Below, piece by piece: positions 39,582 to 48,279 of a stretch of DNA of 64,000 nt; within the stretch, counting starts at the first letter, position 1; every line of letters starts with the position of its first letter. Below the pieces are notes generated by a model. It made no database searches. It worked only from the letters and a program-made list of their open reading frames with translations, and was not told the DNA's origin. The translations under genes and the position numbers were made by a program. Source of the DNA: Lawsonibacter asaccharolyticus (GTDB lineage: Bacteria; Bacillota; Clostridia; Oscillospirales; Oscillospiraceae). Where the stretch lies: NCBI GenBank assembly GCA_003112755.1, contig BFBT01000001.1:496001-560000 (forward strand). Reading direction: 5' to 3'.

Positions 39582-40331
39582 ATGACACAGGAACTTCTCT
39601 CCGGACTCAACGGATATAACATCCCCTGCCGGCACACCATCCAGGGCGGCGAGTCCATGGTCTGCCTCATCACCCACGGCTTCGGCAGCAGCAAGGACAG
39701 CCCCACCGCCCAGCTGCTGGCCGGGGAGCTCCCCCGGCACGGCATCGGCACCCTGGCACTGGACCTCCCCGCTCACGGGGACAGCCCGGTGGACGGGGAC
39801 GCTCTGAGCATCCGCCACTGCCTGGACGACCTGGCCCGGGCAGAGGCCCGGGCCCTGGAGCTGGCCCCCGGGGCCCGGGTGGTCTATTTCTCCTCCAGCT
39901 TCGGGGCCTACCTGAATCTGATCTACCTGTCCACCCGCCCCCACCGGGGGACGCGGTCCTTCCTGCGCAGCGCGGCGGTGGAGATGCCCCTGCTTTTCCA
40001 TACCCCCACGCCGGAGCAGGCGGAGGAGCTGGCGCGGCAGGGCTTCCTCATGCTGGACCAGGGCTACGTCCGCCCCCTGAAGCTGACCCCTGCCTTCCTG
40101 GCGGATCTGGATGCCCACGACCTCTTTCAACTGTACCGCTCCGGGGAGGAGCGGGTCTGTATGATCCACGGGGATGAGGACCAGACCGCCTCGCCGGAGG
40201 CGGCCCGGCGCTTTGCCCAGACCTTCGGCGCCCGTCTCATCCAAGTGCCCGGCGGGGACCACAGCCTGTCCGGCCCCGGCATGCCCCAGCTGGTGGTCCG
40301 GGAGGCCCTGGAGTTCTACCTGGCCCCCTGA
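39582..40331 (+). CDS. alpha/beta hydrolase
   Basis: 249 residues with the alpha/beta-hydrolase order: oxyanion-region ITHGFGSSKDS, LALDLPAHGDSP, the nucleophile elbow VYFSSSFGAYLN (S-S-S-F-G in place of the usual GxSxG), Asp in IHGDEDQTA and His in GGDHSLSG. The nucleophile motif is therefore atypical (SxSxG), but Ser, Asp and His are all present. AAAGGAG precedes the ATG. The substrate is unknown; relatives are esterases, often acting on acyl groups. Confidence 0.85.
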   Translation: MTQELLSGLNGYNIPCRHTIQGGESMVCLITHGFGSSKDSPTAQLLAGELPRHGIGTLALDLPAHGDSPVDGDALSIRHCLDDLARAEARALELAPGARVVYFSSSFGAYLNLIYLSTRPHRGTRSFLRSAAVEMPLLFHTPTPEQAEELARQGFLMLDQGYVRPLKLTPAFLADLDAHDLFQLYRSGEERVCMIHGDEDQTASPEAARRFAQTFGARLIQVPGGDHSLSGPGMPQLVVREALEFYLAP

Positions 40332-40435
40332 GCCCTCAGCACAGCTCGATGCCCTCGACCTGGACCAGCTCCGCCCGCAGGGTGTCCAGCTCTGTCACCT
40401 GTCTCACCCCAAAATACAACTTTTTTATATATTAT

Positions 40436-40481
40436 AGGGAGAAAACAATTATTTTACAACTGTTTCTCCCTGTGCTATCCT
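40436..40481 (+). promoter_or_regulatory. promoter region and inverted repeat before a MATE gene
   Basis: AGGGAGAAAACA (40436-40447) and TGTTTCTCCCT (40461-40471) are inverted. They surround TTTACA (40453-40458), which with TATCCT (40476-40481) forms a promoter of 17-base spacing. The repeat could be a repressor operator. Confidence 0.55.
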
Positions 40482-40515
40482 GATCTCACCTGATGAAACT
40501 GCGAGGTGACACGCT

Positions 40516-41838
40516 GTGGAGACCGCCGCCCTGACCCGGGGCTCCATCCCGCCCCAGCTGGTGTCGCTGGCCCTCCCCCTGATTTTTGGGAACATCCTCC
40601 AGCAGCTGTACAACACCATAGACGCCATGGTCATCGGCCGCTTCGCTGGGGAGACCGCCTTTGCCGCCATCGGGGTGGCGGGGACGGTGATGAACCTGTT
40701 CCTTTTTCTCCTCAGCGGCTGCTGCACAGGCATCTCCGTCCTCTTTGCCCAGCAGTATGGCAGCCGGGATCTGGCCGGCTTCCGGCAGGAGGGGTTTCTG
40801 GCCTCTGTCTTCGGCGGTCTGTTCACCCTGGTGCTGAGCCTGGCCGCCCTGCTCCTGCTGCGGCCCCTGCTGACCCTGATGCAGACCCCGGAGGACGTGG
40901 CCCGGCTGGCCGCGGACTATCTGGTGGTCATCTTCGGCGGCCTGCTGGCCACCTTCTTTTACAACCTGTGCGCCGCCGCCCTGCGCTCTGTGGGAGACAC
41001 CCGCTCCGCCCTGCTGGCCCTGCTGGCGGCTATGGCCGCCAATCTGGCTCTGGATCTGCTGTTCGTGGCCCGGCTGGGCATGGGCATCGCCGGGGCGGCC
41101 TGGGCCACGGTGCTGGCCCAGCTGCTCTCCGTGGCGCTGTGCCTGCTCTATCTGGCCCGGCGCTATCCCCAGCTCCTGTTCCGCCGGGAGGACCGGCGGC
41201 TGGACCGGGGCCTGCTTCGCCGGACGGTGAGCTATGGGGCGGTGTCCGCCCTGCACCAGTCCAGCCTCTACATCGGCAAGCTGCTGGTCCAGGGGGCGGT
41301 GAACTCCATGGGGACCCCCATGATCTCCGCCTACACCGCCACTACCCGCATCGAGGGCTTCGCTAACTCCTTCGGGGACAGCGGGGCCCAGGCCGTCTCT
41401 GTCTTCACCGCCCAGAATACCGGAGCCGGGGAGGAGCGGCGGGTGCGGGAGGGGTTCCGTACCAGCTTTCTCATGATGCTGGCCCTGGGCGCAGTGATGT
41501 CTGTGCTGCTGTACGCTGCCGCCCCCGCCGCCATCGCCCTGCTGGCGGGGGAGACCTCCTCCTTCACCCAGACCAATGGTGTGGCTTACCTGCGGATGGT
41601 GGGGTGCTTTTACATCCTCTGCTTCCTGGGAAACACCTTCGTGGGCTACTTCCGGGGCCGGGGACAGGTGACCGTCCCCGTCTACGGCACTATCATCCAG
41701 ATCTCCGCCCGGGTCATCCTCTCCTACGCCCTGATACGCCCCATGGGCCTGTCCGGCGTGGCCCTGGCCACCGGCCTGGGCTGGGTGCTGGTGGTGAGCT
41801 TCCACTCCCTCATGTATTGGCGCACCCGGAACCGCTGA
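40516..41838 (+). CDS. MATE family efflux transporter
   Basis: 440 residues, 12 helices in two homologous halves. Conserved pieces are ALPLIFGNILQQLYNTIDAM, IGRFAGETAFAAIGVAG and FAQQYGSRD. It starts at GTG 40516 behind CGAGGTGA. MATE proteins export cationic compounds in exchange for Na+ or H+. No regulator gene is adjacent, but an inverted repeat covers the promoter. It ends 80 bases before a bidirectional terminator shared with adhE. Confidence 0.93.
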   Translation: METAALTRGSIPPQLVSLALPLIFGNILQQLYNTIDAMVIGRFAGETAFAAIGVAGTVMNLFLFLLSGCCTGISVLFAQQYGSRDLAGFRQEGFLASVFGGLFTLVLSLAALLLLRPLLTLMQTPEDVARLAADYLVVIFGGLLATFFYNLCAAALRSVGDTRSALLALLAAMAANLALDLLFVARLGMGIAGAAWATVLAQLLSVALCLLYLARRYPQLLFRREDRRLDRGLLRRTVSYGAVSALHQSSLYIGKLLVQGAVNSMGTPMISAYTATTRIEGFANSFGDSGAQAVSVFTAQNTGAGEERRVREGFRTSFLMMLALGAVMSVLLYAAAPAAIALLAGETSSFTQTNGVAYLRMVGCFYILCFLGNTFVGYFRGRGQVTVPVYGTIIQISARVILSYALIRPMGLSGVALATGLGWVLVVSFHSLMYWRTRNR

Positions 41839-41917
41839 TCCCTCCGGCACAGTACCAAAGGGGGAAGCGGCCTCCTGGACTGTGCCTTTTTCAGGAACGT
41901 GGCTTCTCCGCTTTTTG

Positions 41918-41959
41918 GACAGAAAGGCCGCCCGGCTCACGCCGGGCGGCCTTTCTGTC
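41918..41959. terminator. bidirectional terminator between MATE and adhE
   Basis: A perfect 19-bp stem (GACAGAAAGGCCGCCCGGC with its complement) and TCAC loop between convergent genes. Confidence 0.9.
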
Positions 41960-41962
41960 TTC

Positions 41963-44572
41963 TTATTCTCCGTAATAGGCCTTCAGGTACATCTCCTTGA
42001 TCTCACTCATCAGGGGGTAGCGGGGGTTGGCGCCGGTACACTGGTCGTCGAATGCCTGCTCCACCATCTCATTCAGGTGGTCCAGGAAATACGTCTCGTC
42101 CACGCCGTAGTCCCGGATGGTGGCCTTGATGCCCACCCGCGCCTTCAGCTCCTCGATGGCGGCACACAGGTTATCCAGCTTCTCCTGGTCGTTCCCGCCC
42201 CGGACGCCCAAGGCGTCCGCCACCTGGGCATAGCGCTCCAGGGTGTGGGGGTGGTCATACTGGGGGAAGGTGCCCATCTTGGCCGGGACCTGAGCGGCGT
42301 TGAACCGGAGCACGTGGCAGATCATCAGGGCGTTGGCCACTCCGTGGGGCAGGTGGTGGAAGGCACCCAGCTTGTGGGCCATGGAGTGGCACACTCCCAA
42401 AAAGGCATTGGCGAAGGCCATGCCCGCCATCGTGGCGGCATTGGCCATCTTCTCCCGGGCCTCCGGGTCGCTGGGGCCGTTGTCATAGGCCCGGGGCAGG
42501 TAAGTGAAGATCATCTGGAGGGCCCGCAGGGCGATGCCGTCGGTGTAGTCGGTGGCCATCATAGAGGCGTAGGCCTCCAGGGCGTGGGTGACAGCGTCGA
42601 TGCCCGAAGCGGCGGTGAGCCCCTTGGGGGCGTTCATCATCATGTCCGCGTCCACGATGGCCATGGTGGGCATCAGCTCATAGTCCGCCAGGGGGTACTT
42701 CACCCCGGAGCGCTCGTCGGTGATGACGGCAAAGGGGGTCACCTCAGAGCCGGTGCCGGCGGAGGTGGGGACGGCGATGAAGGCGGCCTTCTCCCCCATC
42801 TTGGGGAAAGTGTACACCCGCTTGCGGATGTCCATGAATCGCATGGCCATGTCCATGAAATCGGCCTCGGGGTGCTCGTACATCACCCACATGATCTTGC
42901 CCGCGTCCATGGCAGAGCCGCCGCCGATGGCGATGATGCAGTCAGGTCCGAAGGCCCGCATCCGCTCCGCGCCCGTCTTGGCACAGGCCAGGGTGGGGTC
43001 GGGAGCCACGTCATAGAACACGTCATAGGCGATGCCCATCTGGTCCAGCTGGTCGGTGACCGGCTTAGCATAACCGTTTGCGTACAGGAACTGGTCGGTG
43101 ACAATGAACGCCCTCTTCTTGTCCATCACCTCCCGCAGCTCCCGCAGGGCCACGGGCAGGCAGCCCTTCTTGAAATACACCTTCTGAGGTGCCCGGAACC
43201 AGAGCATGTTCTCTCTCCTCTCCGCCACGGTCTTGATATTCAGCAGATGCTTGACGCCCACGTTCTCCGACACGGAGTTGCCGCCCCAGGAGCCGCAGCC
43301 CAGAGTCAGGGATGGGGCCAGCTTGAAGTTGTACAGGTCGCCGATGCCTCCCTGGGAGGAGGGGGTGTTCACCAGGATGCGGCAGGTCTTCATCCGCTGG
43401 GCGAAGCGGTCCAGCTTCTCCCGCTGAGTCACCGCATTGAGGTAGATGGAGGCAGTGTGGCCGTAGCCGCCGTCGGCCACCAGGCGGTCGGCCTTGTCCA
43501 GCGCGTCGTCAAAGTCCTTGGCCCGGTACATGGCCAGCACGGGGGAGAGCTTCTCGTGAGCGAACTCCTCAGAGGGCTCCACGTTGTCCACCTCGCCGAT
43601 GAGGATCTTGGCGGTCTCAGGCGTCTGAATGCCGGCCAGTTCGCCGATGCGGTGGGCGCTCTGGCCCACGATCTGATTGTTCAGGGAGCCGTCGATGAGG
43701 ATGGTCTTTCGGACCCTGTCCGTCTCCTCTCCTTTCAGGAAGTAGCAGCCCCGGGCGGCAAACTCCGCCTTCACCTGGTCGTAGATGGGGTCCAGGACGA
43801 TGACGCTCTGCTCCGAGGCGCACACCATGCCGTTGTCAAAGGTCTTGGAGTGGATCACCGAGCTGACCGCCAGGGCCACATCGGAGGAGCTGTCGATGAT
43901 GGCGGGGACGTTGCCAGCGCCCACGCCCACGGCGGGCTTGCCGGAAGAATAGGCCGCCTTCACCATGCCTGGTCCGCCGGTGGCCAGGATCAGGTCCACC
44001 TCCGCCATCAGCAGGCCGGTGAGCTCCAGGCTGGGCACGTCGATCCATCCCACGATGCCCTCCGGCGCGCCGGCGGCCACCGCCGCCTCCAGCACCAGCC
44101 TGGCGGCGGAGACAGTGCATCCCTTGGCCCGGGGGTGGGGGCTGATGATGATGCCGTTGCGGGTCTTCAGGGCCAGCAGCACCTTAAAGATGGCGGTGGA
44201 GGTGGGGTTGGTGGTGGGGATCACCGCACCGATCACCCCCACAGGCTCCAGGAGCTTCTTCACGCCAAAGGCGGGGTCCTCCTCCACCACGCCGCAGGTC
44301 TTCACGTTCTTATAGGTATTATAGATATATTCTGAGGCGTAGTGGTTCTTGATGACCTTGTCCTCTACGACCCCCATGCCGGTCTCCGCCACAGCCTCCT
44401 TGGCCAGAGGGATGCGGGCCTGGTTGGCCGCCATGGCAGCGGCCTTGAAAATGGCGTCCACCCGTTCCTGGGAATAGCGGGCAAACTCCTGCTGGGCCTG
44501 ACGGACCCGGGTCAACAGTGCCTCGAAGCTCTCTTTGCTGTCTACCACAGAATACTGGGCTTTCTTTGCCAT
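41963..44572 (-). CDS. adhE: bifunctional acetaldehyde-CoA/alcohol dehydrogenase
   Basis: 869 residues, the normal AdhE size. The N-terminal aldehyde dehydrogenase half (to about residue 440) has the catalytic Cys in NGMVCASEQSVI and GGPGMVKAAYSSGKPAVGVG in two overlapping parts. The C-terminal half is an iron-dependent alcohol dehydrogenase with GGGSAMDAGKIMW and the His-rich CHSMAHKLGAFHHLPHG metal site. It turns acetyl-CoA into ethanol with two NADH. The start ATG at 44572 follows AAAGGAG. A palindrome matching the clostridial Rex box lies upstream, so NADH/NAD+ control is likely. Confidence 0.97.
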   Translation of the reverse strand: MAKKAQYSVVDSKESFEALLTRVRQAQQEFARYSQERVDAIFKAAAMAANQARIPLAKEAVAETGMGVVEDKVIKNHYASEYIYNTYKNVKTCGVVEEDPAFGVKKLLEPVGVIGAVIPTTNPTSTAIFKVLLALKTRNGIIISPHPRAKGCTVSAARLVLEAAVAAGAPEGIVGWIDVPSLELTGLLMAEVDLILATGGPGMVKAAYSSGKPAVGVGAGNVPAIIDSSSDVALAVSSVIHSKTFDNGMVCASEQSVIVLDPIYDQVKAEFAARGCYFLKGEETDRVRKTILIDGSLNNQIVGQSAHRIGELAGIQTPETAKILIGEVDNVEPSEEFAHEKLSPVLAMYRAKDFDDALDKADRLVADGGYGHTASIYLNAVTQREKLDRFAQRMKTCRILVNTPSSQGGIGDLYNFKLAPSLTLGCGSWGGNSVSENVGVKHLLNIKTVAERRENMLWFRAPQKVYFKKGCLPVALRELREVMDKKRAFIVTDQFLYANGYAKPVTDQLDQMGIAYDVFYDVAPDPTLACAKTGAERMRAFGPDCIIAIGGGSAMDAGKIMWVMYEHPEADFMDMAMRFMDIRKRVYTFPKMGEKAAFIAVPTSAGTGSEVTPFAVITDERSGVKYPLADYELMPTMAIVDADMMMNAPKGLTAASGIDAVTHALEAYASMMATDYTDGIALRALQMIFTYLPRAYDNGPSDPEAREKMANAATMAGMAFANAFLGVCHSMAHKLGAFHHLPHGVANALMICHVLRFNAAQVPAKMGTFPQYDHPHTLERYAQVADALGVRGGNDQEKLDNLCAAIEELKARVGIKATIRDYGVDETYFLDHLNEMVEQAFDDQCTGANPRYPLMSEIKEMYLKAYYGE

Positions 44573-44615
44573 ATCGCTGTATCTCCTTTCCAAATGGAGC
44601 GGTGGCCCGCCCCTT

Positions 44616-44641
44616 AGAATCGTTAATTTTTTAACGATTCT
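44616..44641 (-). promoter_or_regulatory. Rex-type operator of adhE
   Basis: AGAATCGTTAA-TTTT-TTAACGATTCT, a perfect palindrome. Its core TCGTTAA-N4-TTAACGA differs by one symmetrical base from the clostridial Rex site TTGTTAA-N4-TTAACAA. On the minus strand a TTGACA (44649-44644) lies just upstream, so the box covers the -10 region. Confidence 0.82.
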
Positions 44642-44649
44642 ATTGTCAA

Positions 44650-45040
44650 TATTTTAATAAACATTTTGTCATTTGTAAAGAGGAGATTTCCATGATATCT
44701 TTTCTCTTTTTTTGTGAAAATCGCCCAAAATGGAGAACTCCGCTCTGGTGACCTGTTTCCGCATGTCTTCTTATTTCCGGAAAGATCTGAAAAACCTCTG
44801 GTGTACCGTGCCGCCGCAGGTGCCCCCTTCCATCCAGTCAGGTTAGCAGAACGGACGTGGCCCCCGCCGCACGGTGAACGGAAGGCTACACACCATGCAG
44901 AGGCCGGTCTCCCCAGTGAGCCGCCCCCCAGTATAATAAGCGCATGATATGCGCCCCTGCACAGGCCCCCGGAAGGCCGCCGGGCGCTCCCTCGATCCGG
45001 GGCGCTTGGCCCGGGGCCGGAAACTGCATCATTTTCGCCC
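44650..45040. other. intergenic stretch without a supported gene
   Basis: About 390 bases between the divergent adhE and MATE leaders. Open stretches on both strands have no ribosome sites or motifs. Confidence 0.4.
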
Positions 45041-45068
45041 TTGACATTTCCTCGGAACCTGTTATAAA
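45041..45068 (+). promoter_or_regulatory. promoter of the MATE/kinase-like operon
   Basis: TTGACA (45041-45046), 16 bases, TATAAA (45063-45068). The transcript would have a leader of about 165 bases before the ATG at 45244. Confidence 0.78.
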
Positions 45069-45074
45069 ATAAAT

Positions 45075-45167
45075 GCCGCTCGCTCGGAGGGCAAGTCATT
45101 CGCTGGAAATGATGAGCCGGATAAGGCGGCAGACTGAGATGTCTGCTGAACTTATCCGGCTTTTGTT
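45075..45167 (+). ncRNA. structured leader, candidate MATE-linked riboswitch with terminator
   Basis: After the promoter come a small hairpin (TCATT...AATGA, 45097-45112) and then a long one. In the latter, AGCCGGATAAG (45115-45125) pairs with CTTATCCGGCT (45151-45161), enclosing GCAGAC/GTCTGC, followed by TTTTGTT. This is an intrinsic terminator 75 bases before the start codon, with conserved-looking unpaired GGGCAAG upstream. Guanidine-IV (mepA) riboswitches of Clostridia occupy exactly this place before MATE genes and act through termination. I cannot confirm the class from memory of its consensus. Confidence 0.55.
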
Positions 45168-45243
45168 ATGGCGCGGACCACCCGGACTGCCGGGGCACAG
45201 CCTTTCTCCGGGCCGCGACAAAATACTCAGGAGGAATGATAAA

Positions 45244-46623
45244 ATGGGACGACCGCGCAGCTTGACGGAGGGGAACATCTTCAGCTCTCTGATCCGTTTT
45301 GCCGTTCCGGTTCTCTTCACACTGTTCCTGCAGGCGCTCTACGGCGGCGTGGACCTGCTGGTGGTGGGCCAGTTTGCCCAGACGGCGGACGTCTCCGGCG
45401 TGGCCACCGGCAGCATGCTGCTCCAGACTGTCACCATGGTTGTCACCGGCCTGTCCATGGGGATCACCATCCTGGTGGGGGAGCGGATCGGCCGGCGGGA
45501 GCCGGAGGATGCGGGCCGCGCCATCGGCGGCGGCATCTGCCTGTTCGCCTGCTTCGCCGTCCTGCTCACTGCCGTCCTGGTGGGTGGAGCCGAGGTACTG
45601 GCCCGGCTCATGCACGCGCCTGAGCACGCGTTCCATCAGACGGTGCTGTACATCCGCATCTGCGGGGCCGGCTCCCTCTTTATTGTGGCCTACAACGTCC
45701 TGGGCTCCATTTTCCGGGGGATCGGCGACTCCAGGACCCCTCTGCTCACCGTTGCCATCGCCTGCGTCATCAATATCTTCGGGGACCTGCTCCTGGTGGC
45801 CGGGTTCCACATGGGGGCCGCCGGGGCCGCTCTGGCCACCGTGGCCGCCCAGACCGTCAGCGTGCTTGTCTCCCTGTTCCTGATCCGCCTGCGCCGCCGG
45901 TCTCTGCCCTTCGCTTTCTCCCGGCGACACCTGCGCTTCCACCGGGACATTATCGGCGCTGAGCTGCGGCTGGGCACGCCGGTGGCCCTCCAGGAGCTGC
46001 TGGTGGGGACCTCCTTCCTGCTCATCCAGGCCATCGTCAACTCCTTCGGCGTGGCGGCCTCCGCCGGCGTGGGGGTGGCGGAAAAGGTGTGCGTCTTCAT
46101 TATGCTGGTCCCCTCCGCCTATATGCAGTCCATGTCCTCCTTTGTGGCCCAGAACATGGGGGCGGGCAACCCGATCCGGGCGAAAAAGGCCCTGAAGTAT
46201 GGCATCCTCACCTCTGTGGCGGCCGGCCTGGTGATGGCCCTGCTCACCTTCTTCCACGGTGACCTTCTCTCCGCCATCTTCTCCCCCGACCCGGAGGTCG
46301 TGGCGGCCTCCCACAGCTATCTGAAGGCCTATGCCATCGACTGCATGCTCACTCCCTTTCTCTTCTGCTTCACCGGCTACTACAATGGCTGTGAAAAGAC
46401 CCTGTTCGTCATGATCCAGGGTATTATAGGTGCCTTCTTCGTCCGCATCCCTGTAGCCTATCTCATGAGCCGCATGGCGGGGGCCACCCTCTTCCAGATC
46501 GGTCTGAGCACTCCTGCCTCCTCTGTGGTCCAGATCCTGCTCTGTCTGTCCATGTTCCTCTTTCTGGAGCGCCGCTCCGCTGGACAGAGCCATGCCTCTT
46601 TGAAAGGAAGTGCCGATCCATGA
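45244..46623 (+). CDS. MATE family efflux transporter (MepA-like position)
   Basis: 459 residues with 12 helices; ALYGGVDLLVVGQFAQTADV and TVTMVVTGLSMGITILVG lie in the first half. It starts at the ATG preceded by CAGGAGGAATGATAAA. The stop overlaps the next gene by 4 bases. The leader ends in a terminator and may be a ligand-sensing RNA; if so, the exporter would remove the ligand, guanidinium being the known case. Substrate not readable from the protein. Confidence 0.92.
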   Translation: MGRPRSLTEGNIFSSLIRFAVPVLFTLFLQALYGGVDLLVVGQFAQTADVSGVATGSMLLQTVTMVVTGLSMGITILVGERIGRREPEDAGRAIGGGICLFACFAVLLTAVLVGGAEVLARLMHAPEHAFHQTVLYIRICGAGSLFIVAYNVLGSIFRGIGDSRTPLLTVAIACVINIFGDLLLVAGFHMGAAGAALATVAAQTVSVLVSLFLIRLRRRSLPFAFSRRHLRFHRDIIGAELRLGTPVALQELLVGTSFLLIQAIVNSFGVAASAGVGVAEKVCVFIMLVPSAYMQSMSSFVAQNMGAGNPIRAKKALKYGILTSVAAGLVMALLTFFHGDLLSAIFSPDPEVVAASHSYLKAYAIDCMLTPFLFCFTGYYNGCEKTLFVMIQGIIGAFFVRIPVAYLMSRMAGATLFQIGLSTPASSVVQILLCLSMFLFLERRSAGQSHASLKGSADP

Positions 46624-47243
46624 AGATCATTACCGTCAGCCGGGAGTTCGGCAGCGGCGGCCGGGAGCTGGGCAAGCGGCTGTCCGACTGCCTGGGCTGG
46701 CCCTACTACGACCGCGAGATCATCTCCGCCGTTGCCCGGAGGAATGCACTGGACGAGGGCTATGTGGAGGATGCGCTGGAGCAGGGCGACTTTCGCGGCG
46801 TCCCACTGACCATCGGTCGCACCTTTGCCTATCTCCCCTCCATGCCCCATGACTCCCGGCAGCTGCTTCAGGAGCAGCGCCGCGTCCTCCGGGCCCTGGC
46901 CGCCCACGGGGACTGCATCATTGTGGGCCGCAACGCGGACCTGATCCTGGCGGAGCACCGCCCCCTGAAGCTGTTCGTCTACGCCGATTTGGAGTCCAGG
47001 CTCCGGCGGTGCCGGGAGCGCAGCTCCGACGACGAGCGTTTCACTCTCCGAGAGCTGGAGCGGAAGCTCCGGCAGGTGGACCAGCACCGGGCCCGGCACC
47101 ACGCCATGCTCTCCGACCTGCCCTGGGGGAGCCGGGAGGGGTATCACCTGTGCGTGAACACCACCGGCCTGTCCCTGAAGACGCTGGCCCCCCTGGTGGC
47201 GGAGTATGCCCGCTCCTGGTTCTCCCAGCAGGGGACCCCCTGA
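46620..47243 (+). CDS. cytidylate kinase-like family protein
   Basis: 207 residues. MKIITVSREFGSGGRELGKR contains a P-loop-like nucleotide site; CIIVGRNADLIL and the Arg-rich lid region (SRLRRCRERSS) follow the cytidylate-kinase-like family, which differs from true Cmk. Its substrate is not known. The start overlaps the MATE stop (ATGA), so exporter and kinase-like protein are made together. The same gene order occurs in decayed form at 14998-17558, suggesting a real functional partnership. Confidence 0.88.
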   Translation: MKIITVSREFGSGGRELGKRLSDCLGWPYYDREIISAVARRNALDEGYVEDALEQGDFRGVPLTIGRTFAYLPSMPHDSRQLLQEQRRVLRALAAHGDCIIVGRNADLILAEHRPLKLFVYADLESRLRRCRERSSDDERFTLRELERKLRQVDQHRARHHAMLSDLPWGSREGYHLCVNTTGLSLKTLAPLVAEYARSWFSQQGTP

Positions 47244-47252
47244 CCCGCGGCC

Positions 47253-47373
47253 GAAAAAGAGACTGTCGAAAAAGTCTCAGGCTTCAAGTGTTTCCCCCGA
47301 CGCGCATGCCGCCGGGGAAAACAGGTCAGAACTTGATTCGCGCCTGCGGGCGCGAACTACGCGAGTCTTTTTC
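47253..47373. repeat. multi-hairpin intergenic element
   Basis: GAAAAAGTCTC (47268-47278) and GAGTCTTTTTC (47363-47373) are inverted with one mismatch. Between them lie CCCCCG...CGGGG (about 47294-47317) and the perfect TTCGCGCC-TGCG-GGCGCGAA (47337-47356). The layout, short terminal inverted repeats around stacked hairpins just before a terminator, resembles a small dispersed repeat. Another copy is not seen in this window. Confidence 0.45.
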
Positions 47374-47382
47374 CACAAGCTG

Positions 47383-47421
47383 AGCGCCCCGGACGCCTTT
47401 TCAGGCGTCCGGGGCGCTTTT
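47383..47421 (+). terminator. terminator of the MATE/kinase-like operon
   Basis: AGCGCCCCGGACGCC pairs perfectly with GGCGTCCGGGGCGCT, loop TTTTCA, followed by TTTT. It also lies downstream of the convergent small gene. Confidence 0.92.
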
Positions 47422-47433
47422 CCCATCACCGCG

Positions 47434-47643
47434 TCAGCTGCGGATCAGGCAGATGCTCATCGCGCTGATCTGGGGCGGGATACTGGCGGTCATCACACCG
47501 TTATAGGTGATGAACACCTGATTGCCTACGGCAAAACAGCCCGCGATGGACGTATTCACAAGGACCTGCTGGGATGTGCTCTGGTCTTGGACCAGGAGCT
47601 GACCGTTCCCCACCTGGAGGACGGTGGCTTGCATCGTTGTCAA
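47434..47643 (-). CDS. small conserved protein, function unknown
   Basis: 69 residues from a TTG at 47643 with GAGGTGA 7 bases upstream; an internal ATG at 47634 is the alternative. The sequence MQATVLQVGNGQLLVQDQST and VLVNTSIAGCFAVGNQVFIT reads as a small beta barrel (OB-like). I have seen similar short proteins in other Clostridia but know no function. It is convergent with the kinase-like gene. Confidence 0.65.
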   Translation of the reverse strand: MTTMQATVLQVGNGQLLVQDQSTSQQVLVNTSIAGCFAVGNQVFITYNGVMTASIPPQISAMSICLIRS

Positions 47644-47835
47644 AAGGATCACCTCACATCAAGTGGATGCACCCCCATTATATGCCGGAGCCGGGCGGGT
47701 GTGCCTCCCGGGGCCCGCCAGGAGATCCTGGGGCAAGGTGTACGGCACCGGGCAACTGAGAGGGCCGTCCCGCCACACTTAGGGGGATATCCCCGGCCGC
47801 ATGGCGGCACAACAGTTCAGAGAGGAGAGAACACA

Positions 47836-48279
47836 ATGAGCTTGTATCCAAACAAGATCCAAGTGGACGGCGTTCCCTGCGGGCTGATCCTGCGGGGAAG
47901 CGCCAACGGGACCTATCTGGCCGTCTTTGAGCGGGAGATGGCGGAGCTGGCCCGTATCGAGCAGATCGACTGGTCCCGCCCCGCCGTTGTGGGGGAAAGC
48001 CCGCTGCCCGCAGGGTATGGCTTCCAGGTCCGGGACATCCGGTACGCCCACGCTACCCGCAGCTACACGGTGCTTCTCCAGACAGCGGAGCAGTATCTGG
48101 GGGATGTGGCCGGCTTCCAGGCCCAGTTGGGGGAGCTGGAGGAGACTCTTCAGGAGAAGCAGGCGCTCCTCCAAGAGCAGGAGTCGATGATCGCGGCGCT
48201 TGAGCAGGCAGGCAGCGCCGCCCAGCTGCGCTCAGAGCTGGAGGATGCCTATCAGAAGGGGGTGGAGCTCTGTGGCTGA
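47836..48279 (+). CDS. hypothetical protein with C-terminal coiled coil
   Basis: 147 residues. The first about 90 residues are a mixed domain (MSLYPNKIQVDGVPCG, LPAGYGFQVRDIRYAHATRS). From about residue 95 to the end it is a Glu/Gln/Leu heptad-like helix (LEETLQEKQALLQEQESMI), likely a coiled coil. GAGAGGAGAG precedes the ATG. It overlaps the next gene by 8 bases. Such two-gene sets are typical of phage tail or tail-like modules, but no other phage gene is present, so this is only a suggestion. Confidence 0.75.
   Translation: MSLYPNKIQVDGVPCGLILRGSANGTYLAVFEREMAELARIEQIDWSRPAVVGESPLPAGYGFQVRDIRYAHATRSYTVLLQTAEQYLGDVAGFQAQLGELEETLQEKQALLQEQESMIAALEQAGSAAQLRSELEDAYQKGVELCG

Noticed and set aside
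41882-44335. A plus-strand frame of 817 codons antisense to adhE
   Set aside because: Shadow of the GC-rich adhE gene; no ribosome site and low-complexity His/Gly/Val content.
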